The notes under the pieces: generated by a model
Databases searched by the model: none
The model's input: the letters and a program-made list of their open reading frames with translations, nothing else
What the model was told of the DNA's origin: nothing
Source: Saccoglossus kowalevskii
Taxonomy: Eukaryota; Hemichordata; Enteropneusta; Harrimaniidae
Assembly: GCF_000003605.2 (NCBI RefSeq)
Contig: NW_003109096.1
Coordinates: 258,143-286,439, forward strand
Reading direction: 5' to 3'
Length of the DNA: 28,297 nt
Part shown: piece after piece, positions 1 to 10,237 of the stretch
How the letters are laid out: every line of letters begins with the position of its first letter
Position numbering within the stretch: the stretch's first letter is position 1
Made by a program: the position numbers and the translations under genes

Positions 1-840
1 TCAAAATCTTGTTCAATCACCTCTACTGCACCATATGTTTGGTCTAGGAGATTCCATATATGTTTCAGAGCTTCGATTGGTTTGTCTACATAAATACTTT
101 GAAGTGGTGTAACCAGTTCTCGTGAACTGTTTCCCAACCATCGCATAATCAGATTTACCTCTTGTGAGGGGGGTACATTTAACTCACTTATAGTGCTCAT
201 CATTAATGCCTTCCAGGCCCTGTAAGAAGTTGCACTGTCATTGAAAGTTGGAAGACTGGAACTCAATAGCTCTTTTCTGAACATTATGTTGCCCATTTCA
301 GTGATCACATTTGCTGATTGATTAGACTCAGTCTTGGTGGATTGTTGGCTGACGTTAACTAACTGCTCCTCCACATGAGTGGATTGTTGTTTGCTCTGAG
401 GAGTGCCTGATTGACATGTTGTCAAAGGTAGTGCTGGGGATGGCAAAGTCACATCATTTACACCGAGTGGAGAAAGAAGATTCACAATTCCTTAAGGAGG
501 GTTGAGCTGACCACCATGGGTCTTTAAATGACAGCACTTGAGATCCCAGTTTCTCCTCTCCCTTTGTGACATCTTCGACTGGGTTTGACTCTAGGGCTTC
601 ATATACCCATTCTTCCGCCTCTGACTCGGCAAGCTGGGTTACTTGCTCGAAACGTATCCTTTGTTGCTTTAATTTGAGCTCCTCCAGTTCGAGTGCTTCT
701 GTCTGGGCCAGTCTTTGCAATCTAACTTTCAAAGCTGCATTCTTGGCTGCTGCTCTTGCCTTTGATGATGCCGTACTGGCACTTGAAGATACGCGACGCG
801 ACACAATTGACGCGACACAATTGATTGGATAAAACACAAC
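1..840 (-). pseudogene. Bel/Pao-type LTR retrotransposon gag fragment, frameshifted
   Basis: Read on the minus strand, about 840 to 457 encodes an Ala/Ser/Lys-rich segment (STASSKARAAAKNAALKVR) followed by a Leu/Glu-rich coiled-coil stretch (LELEELKLKQQRIRFEQ), the usual start of Bel/Pao polyproteins. The frame ends at a TGA at 456-454. Homology continues in a frame shifted by one base from about 498 to the window edge, with LPTFNDSATSYRAWKALMM and LNVPPSQEVNLIMRWLG, which match the DUF1759-like gag region, and with no further stops. The frameshift lies near 480-505, because the second frame has a TAA just upstream. The start is unclear. A 14-bp tandem duplication (CGCGACACAATTGA twice, 797-824) lies in the N-terminal part. 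The element continues off the left edge, so pol is not visible. No LTR was recognised to the right. The family call is from memory of conserved motifs and is fairly secure. Confidence 0.8.
797..824. repeat. 14-bp perfect tandem duplication
   Basis: CGCGACACAATTGA occurs twice head to tail, at 797-810 and 811-824, inside the N-terminal part of the Bel/Pao fragment. Two 14-base units shift the frame by one relative to a single unit, so this may be one of the lesions that broke the reading frame. Confidence 0.9.
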
Positions 841-867
841 TATCAACGCATTGATCACTTTAATCAC

Positions 868-1234
868 ATCTAGTAGACATACGAGGTCGATTACAATATA
901 ATATTGGCAGTGACAATGACAATGGTTTCAACTGTAAAATGAATAAAAAAGAAAATAAATAAATAAATTACAAAGTATAAATAATGTACAAGTATAATGT
1001 AAATACATAATAATAGCGAACAATAAAAATACAGAAGTAGGTGTTGCGATACATCAATTGTACACGTCAATTACATCACACATGGAGATAGCGGTCACGT
1101 GATAAGCATCGAGTGAAACAAAATTGCACATAATCGAAATAAGGTTGCGAATATTGAGACATAACAATAAATCGATGAATCAGATTAACTAGACACGCAT
1201 AAATCGCTAATTAAGGCATTGGTTGCACCACATT
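868..1234. other. No gene seen; AT-rich spacer
   Basis: AT-rich DNA with runs of AAATAAATAA near 953-970. It follows the 5' side of the Bel/Pao fragment and could hold a decayed leader or LTR, but I see no TG...CA-bounded repeat. No supported coding sequence. Confidence 0.5.
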
Positions 1235-1330
1235 CAGCTGGCGCACACGTGATAATAAAATAAATACGATATTTACTACATGGGGGCCGCCATCTTGAAG
1301 GACACATAAAACTAAATAAGAGACAAGTTG
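1235..1330 (+). repeat. Repeat copy related to the 1680-1855 element
   Basis: Begins CAGCTGGCGCACACGTGATA and continues through an AT-rich stretch to GCCGCCATCTTG and AACTAAATAAGAGACAAGTTG. The same order of motifs appears at 1680-1790, so this is a diverged direct copy of about 100 bp. I see no matching inverted end downstream, so it looks like a half copy. Confidence 0.6.
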
Positions 1331-1679
1331 TGAAACGCGTTTTTCAGATTCCTACAAATCAGGACAAAAATACCAATCTTTTACAAAAATACGGTCCGTT
1401 GGGGTTATATTAAGCCAACCGATAACTAAATTCGGCCTAATTCGTCGTTTTTGTGTGGAAAAATCCCTTGCATACGAACACCTAATTACGCGAAGAACAT
1501 AGAACACTTTCCTGGGGTATTTGAAACCGAAATTGTCATCTGAGCGTTAGGCCGTCGTTGATTGGCCGCTGAGCTGGAATGTAAATTTTTAGTTTTTAGT
1601 TATTTAAATTATTGTGTGTTTTATTTCAATACTGTAGGATTGCAACACTGCACTGTATTTCACAATTATTACGCACAAT

Positions 1680-1855
1680 CAGCAGGCGTAGATGTGATAA
1701 TTAAATAAATGCGATTAATTTCCCGTATTTACTGTGGCAGCCATCTTGGATACGGCTTGAAACTAAATAAAAAAACAAGTTGAGAAATGCAGGCTCCATA
1801 TGTGAATATCTGTAAATTGATCGCATTTACTTTATTATCTCGTGCACGCCAGCTG
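1680..1855. mobile_element. MITE-like element with terminal inverted repeats of about 40 bp
   Basis: The left end (1680-1722, CAGCAGGCGTAGATGTGATA...) is the imperfect reverse complement of the right end (1812-1855, ending ...CGTGCACGCCAGCTG). Both carry a core like GATAATnAAnTAAATGCGAT. The unit is 176 bp with no coding capacity, typical of a miniature inverted-repeat element. I cannot assign a superfamily, and no clear target-site duplication is visible. It contains GCAGCCATCTTGG (1735-1747), a YY1-like motif also present in the related copy at 1235-1330. Confidence 0.55.
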
Positions 1856-2553
1856 ACTGTGGTATTGCGGTCCTCAATAGAATGACGGGTTAGTGTACGG
1901 ATATAAAACAGTGTCAACCATGGAAGGGCAAAACACTTGACTTTTGAAACTTGTTGTTTAATCCTACCTCGTGACTAAAAAATAAATCATCTGTTTACCT
2001 GTTTACAGAATGTTACAGTACGCAAATTAAATTTATTAGGTTTTTCTTATACTTGAGAATCAAGTATTCTTGAGAGGACTCCCAATATAAAATAATGGGT
2101 TTTAATATATGAGACATTCTAAATGAACTATTGGTGATGGGTCAAATGATAATAAAACAAATTTTAAATTCCACAAATAATGATTTTTTTCATACGGAAC
2201 ATTCCGTATCACAAGATTTTCAGTTACATAAAAAACTTAAAATCTGTTATCTAACACAACGAGGCGTTACACCAAAATTTAAAAAAAATTAAAATAAAAT
2301 TAGGAAAACAATTTTAATATGGGGCATATTTATTTGAACTGGAATAGTTAAATTCACAAGTTAAATCTGGTAGTAAGCTTTGTATAATTTACTTTTATAT
2401 TCCCGGTATTTTGATTGGTGTAGATTGTCGAAACAGCATTACTCATGAACCATTGTATTCATATTTTGTTCATGAATATTCATCACGAAGACTTATGGGT
2501 TATACACACCATGCAGTAGATAATCTTCTCATGTGATCGCAAACATTCAGTTG
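1856..2553. other. Upstream region of gene A, no gene seen
   Basis: AT-rich non-coding DNA leading to the start of gene A. An in-frame TAA at 2521-2523 closes the reading frame upstream of the gene A start. The sequence ATTGGTG at about 2415 resembles a CCAAT-box context, but I see no firm core promoter. Confidence 0.4.
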
Positions 2554-2562
2554 ATGTTCATC

Positions 2563-5500
2563 ATGGAACCTACAGCAGACCGAGAGAATGCACGGAATTC
2601 AAACCCAGTGCGAGAAACACGAGCATTCGAAGGCATGCTGCTTGATGCATCACAGAACATTGATGATGGTGAGGAAAGACTTGGTATTATTTTTGGCGAT
2701 CTGCTCCACTAGGATTTCCCTTAAAATCACTTTTGTGTGTCTGTGTGTGATTTTCCACGCATTAATTATTTTTTTGACTTTTTTGGCTACGCCGATTTCG
2801 CTCAAACTTTGCAGGCATTCACACCCTCGCTCTAGTTAGGCGGGAATATCAAGGAAAAAAAATTGGCGCGCCATTGCCATAGCAACAGCAAAAAAACTGA
2901 TTTTTAAAATAGCTTCGCACCAAATGTATCTTCTTCAACAAGAAGGCAGGACTTTACTCTAGTTGGGAGGTAACATTTGAAAGGATTCCAGGACCACTGT
3001 TGCCATGGCAACAGCCAAAAAACTGATTTTTGAATACTTTCGCGCCAAATGCATCACCTCCTACCAATCTTATAATAGCAGCATTCAAATGAACATGCCT
3101 TTTATTTTGGTGAAGTTGCGCACCAAAAAGAGATCTCCAGCGCCGACATTGTTACACTGTATCAACGGAAGTCCCATTGTAACTTTGACTGAACTGTAAA
3201 TGCTGTGTTCAATCAAAGAATTCAGAAGATATAATCGCAATACTGTTGGAAGTAAAAAGTTTGCCATCTTATCGAGATATGGGGTAAAGGGTCAACTTGC
3301 ATGAATATTACAATGATAACAGCAAAATACGCACTAGTAATAAAGTGAAGTAACTTCGGAAGACTGAGTGTTCTTTGGGAACGCCCATGTCCTACTATGG
3401 CACCAGCCGTAGCGGGACGGAATGCCAATCAGTCAGGCTTGTACAGGTTATCACCAACGTTCATTTTGTTTTGCTTCTATGCGAAGTGTAACTGCCTAGC
3501 TTATTACACGTTGACAATGAACTTTTAGACCATATCTATATTTAGACCGTGTTGGTGTGACTACTATTCTGGTATCTTTACTTATATGGCATTTGAAAAC
3601 ACGTTGCTGTTTTTAAATTGACGCCCGTGTAAATCTAATTCAGTTATCCTGTACTCTATGTTTTTAGCTATCATATAACTGTATTATCTCTCTATATCAA
3701 TCAAATGTCATATTACCATGAGTTAAATATTGTTTACAGAAACGTTTCAGAAATTGAAGGCTGAGTGTGAACTTGAGGATTGTGAGACACCATTTACATT
3801 ACTTGAACAGTTGCAACATCGTGGCGATCTCACAGTAGTAAACACGGGTTACTTGCATGATAAGCTGGTGAGACTTGGACAGGATAATCTAGGATACAGA
3901 GTTCAACATTTTCAACAAATTCATGATGGTGAGCTGTGTTCTTGTGTATTTAGCGGTAATCCAATGCACTTTAATAACTACCCACATTGTATTTCAAATA
4001 GGGATATACGCCCCCCTTCCCTGAGTCCACTATGTCATATTTAGACCATGTATGTTATTACACAACTATTTTAGTATAATTCCTATGCCAGTTAAGCTTT
4101 TTATAATATGTTTTATTTAAAAATGAATTTGACAACAATCATAATTTTTTCACTGTTATAACATGGTTTTATTACTAACAGGGTTCTTATATATTTTATA
4201 TACTTCAGCCCAACAACATTTGATAGAGTTTCTGAAAGATAAATACAGTAGAAGGCTTGCACAGTTTTATCCACTTCCTTGGAATGATACCTTGACATTT
4301 CCAATAGAAGAGGTCTACACAAGACTGGAAGTTGTCGAGTCAACAGGTTCCTTGAGTGCTTTCACAAGCAATACACTCAGTCATGAGCATGATGTATTTA
4401 AGGACATTGAGGTTAATCGTGTTGAAATTAAAGGTGCTCCAGCTATAGGGAAGTCCACTTTCTGTAAAAAGTTGGCTTATGACTGGGCTCGTGGTTCTTT
4501 GAGTCAGTTCAATTTAGTGTATTTAGTTGAAATGAGACATGTGAACGGTGATTTGATAGATGATATCTACAATGAGCTCCCTGATGATGAGAAAATCAAC
4601 AGGGACGATCTAAAACAAATCATTAATAGAAATCAGCATTCTTTTCTGTTACTCGTTGATGGATTTGATGAGTTCAATACAAAGATTAGCTCTGATATTC
4701 CAGAAATAATATCACGGAAAAAGTTTCCAAATTCAACGGTTCTTGTAACAACCAGGCCAATGGAAAGCAACATAGATGGAATTGATGCTCATTACCAAAT
4801 TCGGGGATTTAACAAACGGGATTCCTACGACTATGTTACGAAATACTTCAAACAATATAAGCTTCCATTGGCTGAGAGTTTGAATCAGGAAATTTCTGAA
4901 AATGAAAGCTTGGATGAAATGATAATCAGTCCATTACATGTCTCCTTTCTCTGTGTCCTTTGGACAGACTATGATAACAAGCGACATCTACCTAATTGTC
5001 TAGCAGAATTATATCAAGAAATGTTAGAGTGTATTTTGAAAAAATCTTGTGATAGAAAAGGCATATCCCTCACTGATAAGGGTAATGTTCCAGACGAGAT
5101 GTTTGTTTCTCTAAGCAAGTTGACTGAATTTGCATATTCCTCCCTCAAACAAGAGAAGTTGGTTTACAGTGTGATTGATATCCCACCAGACGTACTGTCG
5201 CTTGGACTGTTAATGTATGATCGCAGTATACCAAGTGACAGTGAAGATGGGATGTGCTATTTCTATCACAAAACATGGCAGGAGTTTTTATCTGCATGCT
5301 TTATGAAGAAGAAAATTCTTGAAAATGATAGAAATGTTTTACTAGATGTAGAAATGCTTGCACAATATCCCGAGAAGCATTTGCACGTGTTTCGATTCCT
5401 AGCAGGTGTACTAAGCAATCAAGCGCAGCCTTTGTTTGATATTCTGTGTAACTTGATAGAGTCTTGTTATGTCACTGAGGGTGCAATGGTAAAGAAAGTG

Positions 5501-6541
5501 GCACCTGCTTCAGTTTTGTTACAGTGTTTATTTTATTGCTTATTTGAATGTCAAAATAGGGATAAGTTCTTACCTTGTGTTTCATCTATGATGGCAGAAT
5601 CTCTCACTGTTTTTTTCAAACCGCCAGGTATATCATTAGAACCAATTTCAGTAGATATCGAACTTACTGAAAGTGAAACAAACCCTGATGATAGACTTGA
5701 CTATTCAGTTGGCCTACTTTTTTGTAATACACAAACTTTTCAAGAAGTGTTAAAACTTTTGGAATATCAAAACAGTCATAGAAATACAGAATCTCGGTAT
5801 ATCAAAAATTGTGGAATTTTTTGTTCTACATCGCACCAACTAATTCAGTTGATTAGAAAAATTGGAAAGGACGAAATTAAGTTAAGAGTTCTAACAATTA
5901 ATATCAGCCCTTTAAACATGCTGAACGAAGCTAAGTTTAGAGGAGAAATGGAAACAATATGCAATATCTTGGAAAATACATCAATGATTGGAAACCTTTA
6001 TCTAATATGCACCATGTTTCCAGTTCCTTTAGATATCACTTTCGATCAGTTTGATTTATCCCAGCTGGTGAAGTTGGTCATGAGTATTCTGAAAAATAAA
6101 CAGATACAAGATTTTGTTCCTATGTTTTATGTTGTAAATGTATTAGACAGTGAAATCGACTTTGGCAATATGGAAAAGTCCATACAAAATTTGGCCTCTA
6201 TGCATAAAGGCAAGGAAACTCACCTAGCTAGAATTGAAATAAAATCAGTAAAACTGATGGAATTCATAGGAAAATTCACCCAAACGGAAAATGTTGATCA
6301 ACTTTGTCTGCAAGTTAGCAATTTCAAAAGCCTTTTTAGCTATGTGAATGACAAAGAAGTTGTTGTTGCGATTCAAAATGTTTTATGTAAGACTACTGCA
6401 CACCAACTAGATTCAGCTACATTGAATATTACAACAGATCCTAAGGTTGGATCCGACGAGAAACCCAGACTAAAAATCAAGACATCTGTAAAAATGACTG
6501 AGGGTGAAGTACAAAAGTACTCACTTGGCGCTATACTCTAA
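2563..6541 (+). CDS. Gene A: DED-NACHT NLR-like protein (3 exons, 875 aa)
   Basis: Model: exons 2563-2668, 3740-3928 and 4209-6541, both introns phase 1 (donors G|GTGAGG and G|GTGAGC; acceptors TTTACAG| and ACTTCAG|). Residues 21-95 form a death-effector domain assembled from exons 1 and 2 (FEGMLLDASQNIDDETFQKL, then LLEQLQHRGDL). The NACHT ATPase follows: Walker A GAPAIGKST (174-182), Walker B FLLLVDGFDE (244-253), sensor-1 STVLVTTRP (274-282), helical-domain motif SPLHVSFLCVLW (339-350) and the NLR winged-helix motif FYHKTWQEFLSA (450-461). Residues after about 540 contain no clear repeats. The ATG at 2563 has a good context (A at -3, G at +4); an in-frame ATG at 2554 would add three residues. 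No signal peptide or membrane segment is expected. Likely role: cytosolic ligand sensor that oligomerises and recruits DED partners; ligand unknown. The canonical RxDL of DEDs is absent (QDNL instead). The paralogue is gene B, facing it. Confidence 0.85.
2830..3060 (+). repeat. Tandem repeat, two diverged copies with period about 127 bp
   Basis: Copy 1 starts at CTCTAGTT (2830) and copy 2 at CTCTAGTT (2957). Each holds TTGCCATnGCAACAGC, then AAAAAACTGATTTTT, then CGCnCCAAATG. The second copy contains a perfect palindrome at 2999-3012. This is intronic and non-coding. It may be part of a dispersed repeat rather than a local invention. Confidence 0.75.
2999..3012. promoter_or_regulatory. Perfect RFX X-box palindrome
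   Basis: GTTGCCATGGCAAC is a perfect inverted repeat that fits the RFX-factor X-box consensus (GTNRCC, 0-3 nt, RGYAAC). A weaker copy, ATTGCCATAGCAAC, is at 2873-2886 in the other repeat unit. Whether RFX binds here is inference, and similar sites occur inside dispersed repeats. Confidence 0.4.
3929..4208 (+). other. Intron 2 of gene A (280 bp)
   Basis: GTGAGC at 3929 to ACTTCAG ending at 4208, phase 1; it separates the DED exon from the NACHT exon. Joining gives HD-A-QQHLIEF. The intron's 3' end happens to be open in the NACHT frame and would translate to a hydrophobic false N-terminus. Confidence 0.85.
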
Positions 6542-7065
6542 TAAATTAGTTTCCCTTTCCAAGGAATAAGTGAAAGATAACACATCAACAAATATTGATG
6601 TCACTGTATAAGTCACTCTATTTTAAGCAATAACTTGAGAGCGAAACCTGTAGCTATTTTCGATAAATTCTATTGTGATCCAACGCTGAACAATGTCAAC
6701 AGCGTAATATATACAATATCTAACTTTAGACGTAGAGTTTTGAATAGGCTTCCACCTAAAAATAAAAATATATCATTATATATCACTGATTATATAATCT
6801 TATCTTATGAAATCTGTATTTTTTTTTCAATTTTAGTTTACCTTGTAATTATCTTTTCTCCATTTTCCTGTAAATTGCAAAATAAAAGCTTTTTAAAACA
6901 AGTCGCTGAATTCGAATAATTTAACCTGTTTTAAATGTCAGTGTGAACCTCGATTTTCGTATGTTGTGTTTAGCTGTATTGTGTCAATACTGAGAAATAT
7001 ATTGTGATCATTAGTCTGGTTAAATGCAAAATTAGATTTGTAAGACTTGAATTTGAGTGACTAAT
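6542..7065 (+). other. Probable 3' UTR and downstream flank of gene A
   Basis: The stop TAA at 6539-6541 is followed directly by a second TAA. AATAAA occurs at 6540-6545, probably too close to serve, and at 6881-6886, a better polyadenylation signal about 340 nt after the stop. The 94-residue open frame here begins at TTG and shows no recognisable domain, so I do not call it a gene. Confidence 0.5.
6881..6886 (+). terminator. Candidate polyadenylation signal of gene A
   Basis: AATAAA, about 340 nt downstream of the gene A stop codon, followed by AT-rich sequence. Canonical hexamer; use not proven. Confidence 0.45.
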
Positions 7066-7229
7066 TATAATGAGCTGTCAACCAGAAAACCAAGTTTATC
7101 GCAACGTATGACAAACTGGATTTAGGTTTATATGTTATCCAAGTACAAGCTAAGACCAATATTCAATAGAAAGGATATCGTGCCCATCAAAATAATGAGG
7201 TCAAATCTAAATACATTGTATCTTAGCTA
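7066..7229 (+). repeat. Repeat R1, copy 1
   Basis: Begins TATAATGAGCTGTCAAC and ends TGTATCTTAGCTA. It matches 8324-8492 over nearly its whole length with scattered substitutions and small indels, including GACAAACTGGAT and TTGAGGTCAAATCTAAA-like blocks. Non-coding. Confidence 0.8.
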
Positions 7230-8028
7230 ATGATCAGATTCATTTTCAAATATTTCTTAAACTATAATGATCCTGAAAGACGACCGCAAAAATACTCTAA
7301 TCCCACTCACCACAATCTGCTTTTCGGTGGCTCGCTTCCAATTTTCATAATCACAAAGCAACTTCCTTAATTTTTCTACGTATTACGTTTTGTATTGAAA
7401 TTTAAGACCACACCACCTTTCTTTAAAACTCGTGGCTAAACAAAATGAAAAAAAAAACAGTATTGTTTCGCTTTCGAAAAAAATAGTTACGATCTTGATC
7501 ATCTTATTTGTAACTAACAGCTTTTTTCTACTAATGTCAATTTTAGATTTTTATTTTCAAGTCACAATTTTGAATATTCAGCCCCTAACACAACGAATGA
7601 TAGACACTATTTAAAAGGTAAATTCAACACATGTCTACTCATAATGTGGTGGATTTTGCCAGCATTGATCAGCATTACTGAATAATTAAATCAACAAAAT
7701 TGTAAATGCATATTATTTATATTAGCACAACATTTGTTATTTTGTGTGGTTTGTTTGTTTTTGTTTTCTCGAACTTGACAGGTTTGAGTATACGATAAAC
7801 GGTGATGATGAAGAGACATACCATATACATTTCTTGTTATTCTGTTCATATTACTTTATAATAAATTTGTGCAACTAAACATTGTTTAGTAACCTTGTAT
7901 CAAATGCAAAACTGTCAATTATATATTCACAGTTTATAGAATATTTCGTTTTTAAAACTTTTAAACATTTTAAAAACTGGAAGTTTGTGAGACGTTATAC
8001 AAATTACTAAGGTAGTTCCGACAGCGTG
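7230..8028. other. Segment between R1 and R2, no gene seen
   Basis: About 800 bp of AT-rich DNA with no supported gene; an open frame at 7432-7614 starts at GTG, is low complexity and has no recognised domain. The corresponding gap in the second R1-R2 pair is only about 75 bp (8493-8567), so this copy carries an insertion or the other a deletion. 7306-7330 is an inverted, 21-of-25 match to 8508-8532. Confidence 0.55.
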
Positions 8029-8228
8029 GTGTTATCGCAAGGACACGAGGTTCTTGCGTGATTTTCTAGTGTGCAAAGTACAATGTGCTAACAAACTCCC
8101 TGTGTTGTTTTGGCGATAACACAATGCAACTAAGTAAGTGTACATAAATTATTACACACTCACTGCTATACAATAAGGAATAAACTTCCTTCTTCTTTGA
8201 CTACATCATGTTTATATTTAGTACATGA
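8029..8228 (+). repeat. Repeat R2, copy 1, with a foldback 5' part
   Basis: The first 94 bp are bounded by GTGTTATCGC (8029-8038) and its exact reverse complement GCGATAACAC (8113-8122), giving a MITE-like foldback unit. Similarity to 8567-8754 continues to about 8228, through GGAATAAACTTCC. Non-coding. Confidence 0.75.
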
Positions 8229-8323
8229 ATATTCATTATACAGCTATTTGAATACAGAATATACTGGCTATAATATCACTTGGGTCTTTTATAATATATT
8301 TATTTGACTGTTGGCAGAATAAA

Positions 8324-8492
8324 TATAATGAGCTGTCAACTAGATAACTAAGTTTATCCCAACATATGACAAACTGGATATAAGTTTTTATGTTACTCAT
8401 GTACTTCTCAAGCTAACACCAATTTTCAATAGAAAGACTATCTTTCCCATCAAAATATTGAGGTCAAATCTAAACACATCGTATCTTAGCTA
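8324..8492 (+). repeat. Repeat R1, copy 2
   Basis: Second copy of the unit at 7066-7229, same orientation, starting TATAATGAGCTGTCAAC and ending GTATCTTAGCTA. Confidence 0.8.
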
Positions 8493-8566
8493 CCGCTAGC
8501 CATCACACCACTGAAACGCAGATTGTGGTCATCAGCAGGAACAACATTGTTTTTGATATATTTGTA

Positions 8567-8754
8567 TGTTATCGCCATAAAGAACACAGGCTTCGTGCGT
8601 GATTTACAAGCGTGCGAAGTGCAAAGTGCCAACAGACTGCCTTGCGATAACACAAAGCACTTAAATACGTGTATATAAACTACTACATACTGTTATACAA
8701 TTAGGAATAAACTTCCGTCTCCTTTGACCCCATCATGCACATATTTAGAACATG
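8567..8754 (+). repeat. Repeat R2, copy 2
   Basis: Second copy of the unit at 8029-8228, same orientation. The foldback ends are ATGTTATCGC (8567-8576, one mismatch) and GCGATAACAC (8644-8653). Retention of both ends in two diverged copies suggests the 90-bp foldback is the mobile unit. Confidence 0.75.
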
Positions 8755-8955
8755 ACTGTTATTTTAATATATTTGAAACTGTTGTTATGTAAATACAAAT
8801 TTAGCAGTATTATTCAAAATGTGTAGAATGAAATAAATCCTTATTTGTGAAATTCTAAAAATTCTAAATTATACCAGTTTTCATTTCAGTCACGCATTAG
8901 TTTTATTCATTATATTTCTATGAGTACCAAGCCTTGTTAAAAATAAGGACATGCC

Positions 8956-9042
8956 GTGACGTCACTAGCCGTGGTCTGGGCCGTTAAAATGGCGGCTGAT
9001 CCTTTTGTGTTGTGTAAACTCCCACTCATTGCGTTTAAATAG
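8956..9042 (+). promoter_or_regulatory. Promoter-like CRE plus YY1 cluster with a 17-codon ORF
   Basis: GTGACGTCAC (8956-8965) contains the full palindromic CREB/ATF site. Twenty bases on, AAAATGGCGGC (8986-8996) matches the YY1 core-promoter element, which in many metazoan genes overlaps the start codon. The ATG at 8989 opens MAADPFVLCKLPLIAFK and stops at 9042. It could be the first exon or leader of a gene on the plus strand, but I find no continuing exon before gene B. The motifs are seen directly; promoter activity is inferred. Confidence 0.35.
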
Positions 9043-10076
9043 AATGAAAGAAATAACATGAACACTAATCTCCAATTTGTGTGTCGCTATCAGTTCTATG
9101 CAGCAATTATCTTGCCTTAACTTCAAATAATTGAAGAATTCGGAAAACATTCTCAATCTTATCACCGTAGTGAATTATACTTCTATAAATGGCTGGGTAG
9201 ACACGATTTACTTCATGTGACGTGACTCCAGCCAGACAAGATTAAACAATTGATTTCATACATACTTTGTACTTTCAGGTCTACATAATCACATACAATA
9301 ATTATGCTTTGCATAATTTGATGAGGAAACTGTGTGGGTACGAACGAGATCCGTGAAATACGTGACAATCAGTTGAGAATGAAATCCAGAAATGTTTAAC
9401 GTGTATAACGAGTTGAAGTGACGAGATCAGTTCTAGCAAACAGGACCATATAAAAAGTGACTATCGAAAAATAGTTCGTTCCGATCAACCGTCGACATCA
9501 TAATTTTCATCTTTTTACAAACATCACTAGAAGGTTAGATCAGCAACATTTTCCAATAAGTACATCATTTGAAATGAATTGTATATGTTAATGTAATAAG
9601 AATAATCTCTTGACATACACAAGTTGATGATCAATGCATTTTATTAGTTTAGTGATATTTATGTAGACATACGCAATAGATATCAAATATACATTAACAG
9701 GTATGTAAACATAACACATGGCAAAATTCATTGTATTACACTTATACAAATTCTGCATTTTAAGTTTAAGCGAACGTATGTGTGTTAAAATATACATTAA
9801 TTACATTGTATATTCTAAAGGGAACTTTTCAGACATTAAACTGAATTGAATTAAAAGGAATTCTTCATATATGCACAGTGAGTGAGTATTCATTAATAAC
9901 AAATATCTGAAGTAAATATGATACCTAAAAACCTGACCGTGAAGTATCAGGTTGAATTTCGTGGTACAATGTAATAATTATTGTATTAAGTAGTTAGTTG
10001 CATTTACAAATTTCTAAAATATTCATTCATAAATATTTACAATGTCAATAATTGCACAGAACTACATAACAGATTT
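9043..10076. other. Intergenic region between the convergent NLR genes
   Basis: AT-rich DNA without a supported gene. Open frames on the minus strand at 8965-9165 and 9588-9797 show no recognisable domain and read as chance frames. Confidence 0.5.
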
Positions 10077-10082
10077 TTTATT
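10077..10082 (-). terminator. Candidate polyadenylation signal of gene B
   Basis: TTTATT on the plus strand is AATAAA on the minus strand, about 155 nt beyond the gene B stop codon. Confidence 0.45.
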
Positions 10083-10237
10083 CTGTTATATATTGTTATT
10101 ATTATTACCTCAATTGTGCTACTGTGTTTGTATGCTTTTAAGTTTCTTTCTGATGCATAGTATTTACAGTTTCAATACGACTCAATACGATTGAACAGTC
10201 CCCGTATACCAGTACTGATGTTATTATAACGATTGAG

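Larger units (their letters stand above)
2669..3739 (+). other. Intron 1 of gene A (1071 bp)
   Basis: Bounded by GTGAGG at 2669 and TTTACAG ending at 3739, phase 1. The equivalent intron of gene B is 452 bp and also phase 1. Most of the extra length includes the tandem repeat at 2830-3060. Short open frames inside (for example 2588-2839 and 3005-3199) lie in non-coding sequence. Confidence 0.75.

Noticed and set aside
3929-4044. Extension of the gene A DED exon to 4044
   Set aside because: Reads past a good GTGAGC donor into intron sequence. The shared phase-1 donor at 3928 is preferred.
4163-4208. Hydrophobic N-terminus (MVLLLTGFLYILYT) on the gene A NACHT frame, resembling a signal anchor
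   Set aside because: It is the 3' end of intron 2 read through in frame. The acceptor at 4208 and the phase-1 match to the DED exon explain it.
7432-7614. 60-codon frame with a hydrophobic segment
   Set aside because: Begins at GTG, Lys/Ile/Phe-rich low-complexity sequence expected from AT-rich DNA.
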